Assembly (NCBI GenBank): GCA_007127935.1
Contig: SKYL01000205.1
Coordinates: 1-10,398, forward strand
Length of the DNA stretch: 10,398 nucleotides
Direction: 5' to 3'
From: Halorhodospira sp.
Lineage (GTDB): Bacteria; Pseudomonadota; Gammaproteobacteria; Nitrococcales; Halorhodospiraceae
How positions within the stretch are numbered: position 1 is the first letter of the stretch; each line of letters opens with the position of its first letter. The notes beneath the pieces were generated by a model that was given only the letters and a program-made list of their open reading frames with translations, was not told the DNA's origin and ran no database searches. The position numbers and the translations under genes are program-made. This document shows, piece after piece, positions 6,435 to 10,398 of this stretch.

Positions 6435-7007
6435 ATGGAAAATCAGCTTCAACAGGCGGTGAATGACAAGGCGTCACCATGGGTGGGTCGGGATACGCGG
6501 GCCGGTCTGGTCAACAGCCAGGAGGCGTTGGAGCGGGTTCAACGGTTGGTGGAATCCGCCGCGGAGACGGGCGTGGAGCACGCCGTCTGTTATATCGATC
6601 TCGACGATTTCCGGCGCATCAATGAGCGCGGCGGGTGGGATGCGGGAGATTGGGTGCTGTCGGAGGTTGGGGCGCGGCTCCATCGCCACGTTCGCCCCGG
6701 CGACACCATTGCCCGCATGGGCAGCGATGAGTTTGCGGTCATCATGAAACGGACGCCGCTGTTGGACGCCATCCTGGTCGCCCGCGCCATCCGGGACGAT
6801 CTGGCCGGTTGGCGTTTCGTCTGCGGCAAGGAGGAGTGTGCATTGGCGGTAAGCGTCGGTGTCGTCCCCATCGTGCGGGACAGCAGCGATGCGGTGGAGG
6901 TGCTGGCCGCGGCCGATGCGGCCAGCCGCGCCGCGCGGGAAGGTTTTCCACGCCGCCTGCGAGTCGCCGCCGGGAGGGGTACGTTGCGGATCCAGTCGGC
7001 GGCATGA
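6435..7007 (+). CDS. Small stand-alone GGDEF protein (GSDEF variant), probable diguanylate cyclase
   Basis: This 190-residue protein is almost entirely a GGDEF domain, the fold that makes c-di-GMP from two GTP. Visible are the metal-binding strand YIDLDDFRRIN (53-63), DAGDWVLSEVG (69-79), and the signature MGSDEFAV, with GSDEF at 96-100 in place of GGDEF. RPGD at 87-90 stands exactly five residues before the signature, the position of the product-inhibition I-site RxxD. The C-terminal AADAASRAAREG is the usual helix with Lys replaced by Arg. The first Gly to Ser change keeps D-E-F, so activity is plausible but not certain. There is no sensory domain, only about 25 residues ahead of it. The ATG at 6435 has GGAGGG (6420-6425) 9 nt upstream; a GTG at 6429 is possible but too close to it. 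A terminator-like hairpin follows. Confidence 0.85.
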   Translation: MENQLQQAVNDKASPWVGRDTRAGLVNSQEALERVQRLVESAAETGVEHAVCYIDLDDFRRINERGGWDAGDWVLSEVGARLHRHVRPGDTIARMGSDEFAVIMKRTPLLDAILVARAIRDDLAGWRFVCGKEECALAVSVGVVPIVRDSSDAVEVLAAADAASRAAREGFPRRLRVAAGRGTLRIQSAA

Positions 7008-7011
7008 CATG

Positions 7012-7040
7012 AGCCCCTCATTTTCGGGGCTATTTGTTGT
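7012..7040 (+). terminator. Probable rho-independent terminator after the GGDEF gene
   Basis: A perfect stem AGCCCC (7012-7017) / GGGGCT (7026-7031) with an 8-nt loop starts 5 bp after the GGDEF stop codon. It is followed by ATTTGTTGT, a broken T-rich tail. It likely separates the signalling genes from the ATP-grasp operon. Confidence 0.65.
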
Positions 7041-7091
7041 AAGAACATAGGGGTGTGTGGAGGTGTGGCGGGGCAACGTGGAGGGATCGCC

Positions 7092-8387
7092 ATGACGAAA
7101 CACATCTTTGTGATCGGTCTCGATGACGCCCATCTGGAAGAGTTGAAGAGCGTACGCGGCGCCGCCGAGTACGCGTTCCACGGGCTGGTGCCTTACGAAA
7201 CCATCGTCCTGCCGCGCTCCTACCCCATGGAGGAGATCATGGGGGTAGCGCGGCGGACGTTGGAGGCGGCGCCGGCGGTGGACGCCATCATCGGCCACTG
7301 GGACTTTCCCACCACCTCGATGCTGCCGATCCTGCGCCGGGAGTGGGGGCTGCCGACACCGACCCTGGAGAGCGTCCTCTACTGCGAAAACAAGTATTGG
7401 AACCGCCTGGCCTGCGAGCAGGCCGTGCCGGAGTGTACGCCCCTGTTTCAGGGTATCGATCCGTTCAACCCCGACCCGCTCGCGGCGCTGGTACTGGAGT
7501 ACCCCTTCTGGCTGAAGCCGTCGGTGGCCTTCTCTTCGTACCTGGGCTACCGCATCGACGGCGGGACGCAATTCGAGGAAGCCATCGCCACGATCCGCGA
7601 GAAGATCGGCCTCTTCGCCGATCCCTTCGACTACGTGGTCCGCCAGGCGCCCCATCCGGAGCGGTTGCCGCAGGTCGGCACTGGCTCCACCTGTCTCGCC
7701 GAGGGGATCATCGGTGGGGAGCTGTGCACGCTGGAGGGTTACGTCTACGACGGCGAGGTCGTGGTCTACGCCATCCTCGACTCGCTGCGCGGCTCCAACC
7801 AAGTCAGCTTCTTGAGCTACCAGTACCCGTCCAAGCTGCCGCCGGGGGTGCAGGCGCGGATGGAGGCGGCGGCGGACCGGCTGCTACGCCACATCGGTCT
7901 CGACTGGACGCCGTTCAACATGGAGTTCTTCTGGCACCGGGAGAGCGACAAGGTCTGGTTGCTGGAGGTGAACCCCCGTATCTCCAAGTCCCACTGCCCG
8001 ATCTTCCGCCTTGCAACCGGCGCCTCCCACCACGAGGTGGCCATCGATATCGCCCTGGGGCGGCGGCCGGACTTTCCCCGTGCCGAGGGCAGCTATCCCA
8101 TGGCCGCCAAGTTCATGCCCCGGGTCTACGGCGACGCGGAGGTGACCCGCGTCCCCAGCGAGGACGAGTTGGCCGCCGTCCACCGGATCTATCCCGAGGT
8201 GACGATCCAACTGCACATCGAGGAGGGGATGCGGCTGTCCGACCTGAAGGCCCAGGACAGCTATAGTTTCGAGATCGCCGACATCTTCCTCGGCGGCGCC
8301 GATGAGCAGGCGTTGCACGACAAATTCCGGGAGATCATGAGGTACCTGGATATCCGGTTCTCCGACGTATTGCCGACCAACTACGGT
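7092..8387 (+). CDS. ATP-grasp carboxylate-amine ligase-like protein
   Basis: This 432-residue protein looks like an ATP-grasp enzyme, which activates a carboxylate as acyl-phosphate and joins it to an amine or similar nucleophile. The N-terminal part starts with the strand KHIFVIGLDD. The ATP-grasp core includes EYPFWLKPSVAFSS (136-149, with K142 as the expected ATP-contacting lysine), EGIIGGELCTLEGYV (204-218), FNMEFFW (275-281) and LLEVNPRISKS (290-300). E278, E292 and N294 are the expected Mg-binding residues and R296 follows, so it should be active. About 100 C-terminal residues are of unknown role. No carrier-protein, kinase or GNAT domain is fused to it. The ATG at 7092 has GGAGGG at 7080-7085, 6 nt upstream. 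The TGA stop is at 8388-8390. The M20 peptidase and CocE-type hydrolase genes follow closely, suggesting a pathway for a peptide or amino-acid amide. The substrate is unknown. Confidence 0.88.
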
Positions 8388-8432
8388 TGACACCTGCCCC
8401 CCGATGGGGCTGGGCGGCCGACGGGAGGTTCC

Positions 8433-9785
8433 ATGGTGAGACGCACCTCCTTGATTGACGCGGACCACATCCGCGACCGGCTGGTGTCGTTGATCCGCAT
8501 CCCGTCGGTCACCGGCGAGGAGGACGCGGCGGTGGCCCAGGTGGCCAATTGGCTCCAACAGTTGGACGCCGAGATCGACTACTGGAACGACGGCATCGCC
8601 AGCCTCCAGCGGGACCCGCGCTACCCTGGCCACGAGGTGGAGCGGGCGTGGGCGCCGGTGGTGGTGGCGGTGATCCGTGGTGAGCAGCCCGGCCCCACGG
8701 TGCTGCTCACCGGTCATATCGACGTGGTCCCGCCCGGCGACTACTCGCTGTGGCAGGATGAACCCTTCTCCGGCGTGATGCGCGGGGATCGCATCTACGG
8801 CTGCGGCGCCGCCGACATGAAGTCGGGCTTGGTAGCGGCCATGGCGGCCTTCGAGTCGTTCGCCGAGGGCGGACGCAATTTCCCCGGCCGGATCATCTTC
8901 GCCGCCGTTCCGGCCGAAGAGGACAGCGGCCTCGGCACCCTGGCCGCCATCCGTGGCAACTGGCGCGCCGATGCCTGCATCCTCCCCGAGCCCACGGTCT
9001 CCGGCGGCCACCCCGAGCTGGTGGTGGCCCACGCCGGCGCCATGTCGTTTCGGGTGCGGGTCACCGGCAAGGCGGCCCACGCCAGCAAGCGGCTCCAGGG
9101 CGAGAGCGCCCTGGATCACTTCATCACCCTCTATGAGGCGATGCGCGCCGACGAGCAGGCGCTCAATGCGCGCGAGACCGATCCGTTGATGAAGGTTCAC
9201 CGGCTCCCGTACGCCACCAACGTTGGCATCATCAAGGGCGGCATCTGGTCGTCCAGCGTAATGGATTCACTGGAGGCGATGGTGCGGGTCGGGGTGGCGC
9301 TGGACGAGACGGTGGATGAGGCGGAGGCGCGGTTTCGGCACACCGTCCAAGAGGCGGTGAAGGACGATCCATGGCTGTCGCGCAACCCGCCCCAGATCAC
9401 ACGGCTGGCATCCGGCTTCGGATCGGCGCGGACCCCGGAAGATCATCCGCTGGTGGGGGCGGTGGCCGAGGCGGCCGAGGAGGAATTTCGCCGGGAGCCG
9501 GTGATCTCTGCGGCGCCGTACGGCTGTGATATGTCGGGCTGGGTGCGGCTGGCCGGGGTGCCCACTGTGATCTATGGGCCCGGGGATATCGATCAGGCCC
9601 ACGGGCCCAACGAGTCGGTCTCCCTGGAGGCGACGTACAAGGTGGCCCGGACGCTGGTACGCGCCACCGAGCGGCTGCTGGAGAGTGATGTCGACGCCCT
9701 GCGTCTGCATCGCGATGCCGATCCGGGTGCGGTGGAGAACCCGGCGCTGGCCTCCACTACTACGCATACCGGGCGGCGGGGGTAG
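8433..9785 (+). CDS. M20-family metallopeptidase/deacylase (ArgE/DapE-like)
   Basis: This 450-residue protein belongs to the M20 zinc hydrolases, which cut amide bonds of small peptides or N-acylated amino acids (ArgE, DapE, carboxypeptidase G2, dipeptidases). The expected metal and catalytic residues are present: H95 and D97 in TGHIDVVPPGD, D128 in GCGAADMKSG, E162/E163 in VPAEEDSG, E186 in ILPEPT and H390 in DIDQAHGPNE. The dimerisation (lid) domain spans about 200-310, with a conserved GKAAHAS (H216). It should be an active two-metal enzyme in the cytoplasm; there is no signal peptide. The first about 75 residues and the last about 35 are less conserved-looking. The ATG at 8433 is preceded by GGGAGG at 8423-8428. 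It lies 42 bp after the ATP-grasp gene, with a small GCCCC/GGGGC hairpin in the gap, and 4 bp before the CocE-type gene. The biosynthetic role is inferred; true ArgE or DapE is not indicated by context. Confidence 0.93.
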   Translation: MVRRTSLIDADHIRDRLVSLIRIPSVTGEEDAAVAQVANWLQQLDAEIDYWNDGIASLQRDPRYPGHEVERAWAPVVVAVIRGEQPGPTVLLTGHIDVVPPGDYSLWQDEPFSGVMRGDRIYGCGAADMKSGLVAAMAAFESFAEGGRNFPGRIIFAAVPAEEDSGLGTLAAIRGNWRADACILPEPTVSGGHPELVVAHAGAMSFRVRVTGKAAHASKRLQGESALDHFITLYEAMRADEQALNARETDPLMKVHRLPYATNVGIIKGGIWSSSVMDSLEAMVRVGVALDETVDEAEARFRHTVQEAVKDDPWLSRNPPQITRLASGFGSARTPEDHPLVGAVAEAAEEEFRREPVISAAPYGCDMSGWVRLAGVPTVIYGPGDIDQAHGPNESVSLEATYKVARTLVRATERLLESDVDALRLHRDADPGAVENPALASTTTHTGRRG

Positions 9786-9789
9786 CCCG

Positions 9790-10398
9790 GTGGCGAGGGT
9801 GGTGGAGGCATTTCCCGAGGACGTGGAGGTCATCGAGAACGTCTGGATTCCGATGCCCGACGGGGTCCGCTTGGCGGCGCGGATCTGGTTGCCGCGCGGC
9901 GCCCCCGCGCGGCCGGTTCCGGCGGTGCTGGAGTACATGCCGTACCGCAAGCGCGACTTCACCCGGCTGCGCGATGAACCCCTGCACTACTACTTCGCCG
10001 GCCACGGCTACGCGTCCATCCGCCTCGATTTGCGGGGCACCGGTGACGCCGAAGGTGTGTTGCGGGACGAGTACTTGGAGCAGGAGCAGGATGATGCGGT
10101 GGCGGCCATCCAGTGGATCACCGCCCAGCCGTGGTGCGACGGCAACGTGGGGATGATGGGCCTCTCCTGGGGCGGGTTCAATGCCCTCCAGGTGGCGGCC
10201 CGGCGGCCGCCGGCGCTGAAGGCGATCATCACCATGTGCTCCACCGACGATCGCTACGCCGACGACGCGCACTACAAGGGTGGCTGCCTGCTCAACGAGA
10301 ACCTGGCGTGGGGGGCCGCCTTCTTCGCCCTCAACGCCTGTCCGCCGGACCCCCAGATCGCCGGCGCCAAGTGGCGTGAGATGTGGCGGCAACGCCTG
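9790..10398 (+). CDS. CocE/NonD-type (S15-like) serine hydrolase, 3' end outside window
   Basis: The frame is open from a GTG at 9790 to the window end, giving 203 residues of what is normally a protein of about 550-680. It matches the N-terminal half of the alpha/beta-hydrolase domain of CocE/NonD hydrolases and X-Pro dipeptidyl-peptidases. Features are WIPMPDGVRLAARIWLP (19-35), EYMPYRKRDF (48-57), YFAGHGYASIRLDLRGTG (68-85), a WITAQPWCDGNVGMMG stretch, and the nucleophile motif GLSWGG with S126. The catalytic Asp and His lie beyond the window. These enzymes act on esters or peptide and amide bonds. The GTG lies 4 bp after the M20 stop codon with a run of G before it, so co-translation is likely; ATGs in the frame come only later. 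There is no signal peptide, so a cytoplasmic role is expected. It completes the ligase-peptidase-hydrolase run. Confidence 0.9.
   Translation, partial: MARVVEAFPEDVEVIENVWIPMPDGVRLAARIWLPRGAPARPVPAVLEYMPYRKRDFTRLRDEPLHYYFAGHGYASIRLDLRGTGDAEGVLRDEYLEQEQDDAVAAIQWITAQPWCDGNVGMMGLSWGGFNALQVAARRPPALKAIITMCSTDDRYADDAHYKGGCLLNENLAWGAAFFALNACPPDPQIAGAKWREMWRQRL

Noticed and set aside
6474..7802. 442-codon open frame on the - strand
   Set aside because: It is antisense to the GGDEF and ATP-grasp genes and crosses the terminator between them. It has no recognisable domain.
8396..8410. GCCCC-CCGAT-GGGGC hairpin between the ATP-grasp and M20 genes
   Set aside because: The stem is only 5 bp with no T-run and sits inside a probable operon, so it is not called a terminator.
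7884..9200. 438-codon open frame on the - strand
   Set aside because: It is antisense to the ATP-grasp and M20 genes, with no recognisable motifs; a GC-driven shadow.

Overview
The window is a GC-rich, densely packed bacterial chromosome segment. It carries eleven identifiable protein genes, two of them cut by the window edges, plus a few candidate regulatory sites. I see no rRNA, tRNA, CRISPR array, transposase or integrase. The gene set (a DUF3581-type protein, a DsrC/TusE-family protein, an EAL-HDOD protein and an archease-RtcB pair) and the high GC suggest a gammaproteobacterium, perhaps of the Chromatiales/Ectothiorhodospiraceae kind. This assignment is inferred from gene content only.

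Left part (1-1867, + strand): the end of an archease gene is followed 13 bp later by rtcB, an RNA 3'-phosphate/5'-OH ligase with a complete active site. Archease stimulates RtcB, so this is an RNA repair or tRNA-splicing-type pair.

Next (1907-3133, - strand): a DUF3581-type protein with a hot-dog-like NPIH motif lies convergent to rtcB. Upstream of it is a DsrC/TusE-family protein whose penultimate redox cysteine is replaced by alanine. Divergent from that gene (3185-4113, + strand) are a GIY-YIG/DUF123 nuclease-like protein and a secreted DUF1566 protein with six cysteines.

Middle (4215-7007, + strand): three signalling genes follow one another. They encode an EAL-HDOD protein with a degenerate EAL domain, a Crp/Fnr-family regulator and a small stand-alone GGDEF protein (GSDEF variant with an intact I-site). 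The gaps around the regulator hold a good sigma70-type promoter that would give an almost leaderless mRNA, repeated TCGCAAT heptamers, a GATCGC-N6-GCGATC palindrome and a 10-bp inverted repeat spanning the regulator's stop codon. A terminator-like hairpin closes the block.

Right part (7092-10398, + strand): an ATP-grasp carboxylate-amine ligase-like protein, an M20-family metallopeptidase and the N-terminal third of a CocE/NonD (S15-type) serine hydrolase form a tight run. The gaps are 42 bp and 4 bp. A ligase that makes amide bonds next to two enzymes that cut amide or ester bonds suggests an uncharacterised small-peptide or amino-acid-conjugate pathway. This is the best candidate here for an undescribed system. 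Its substrate cannot be read from the sequence.
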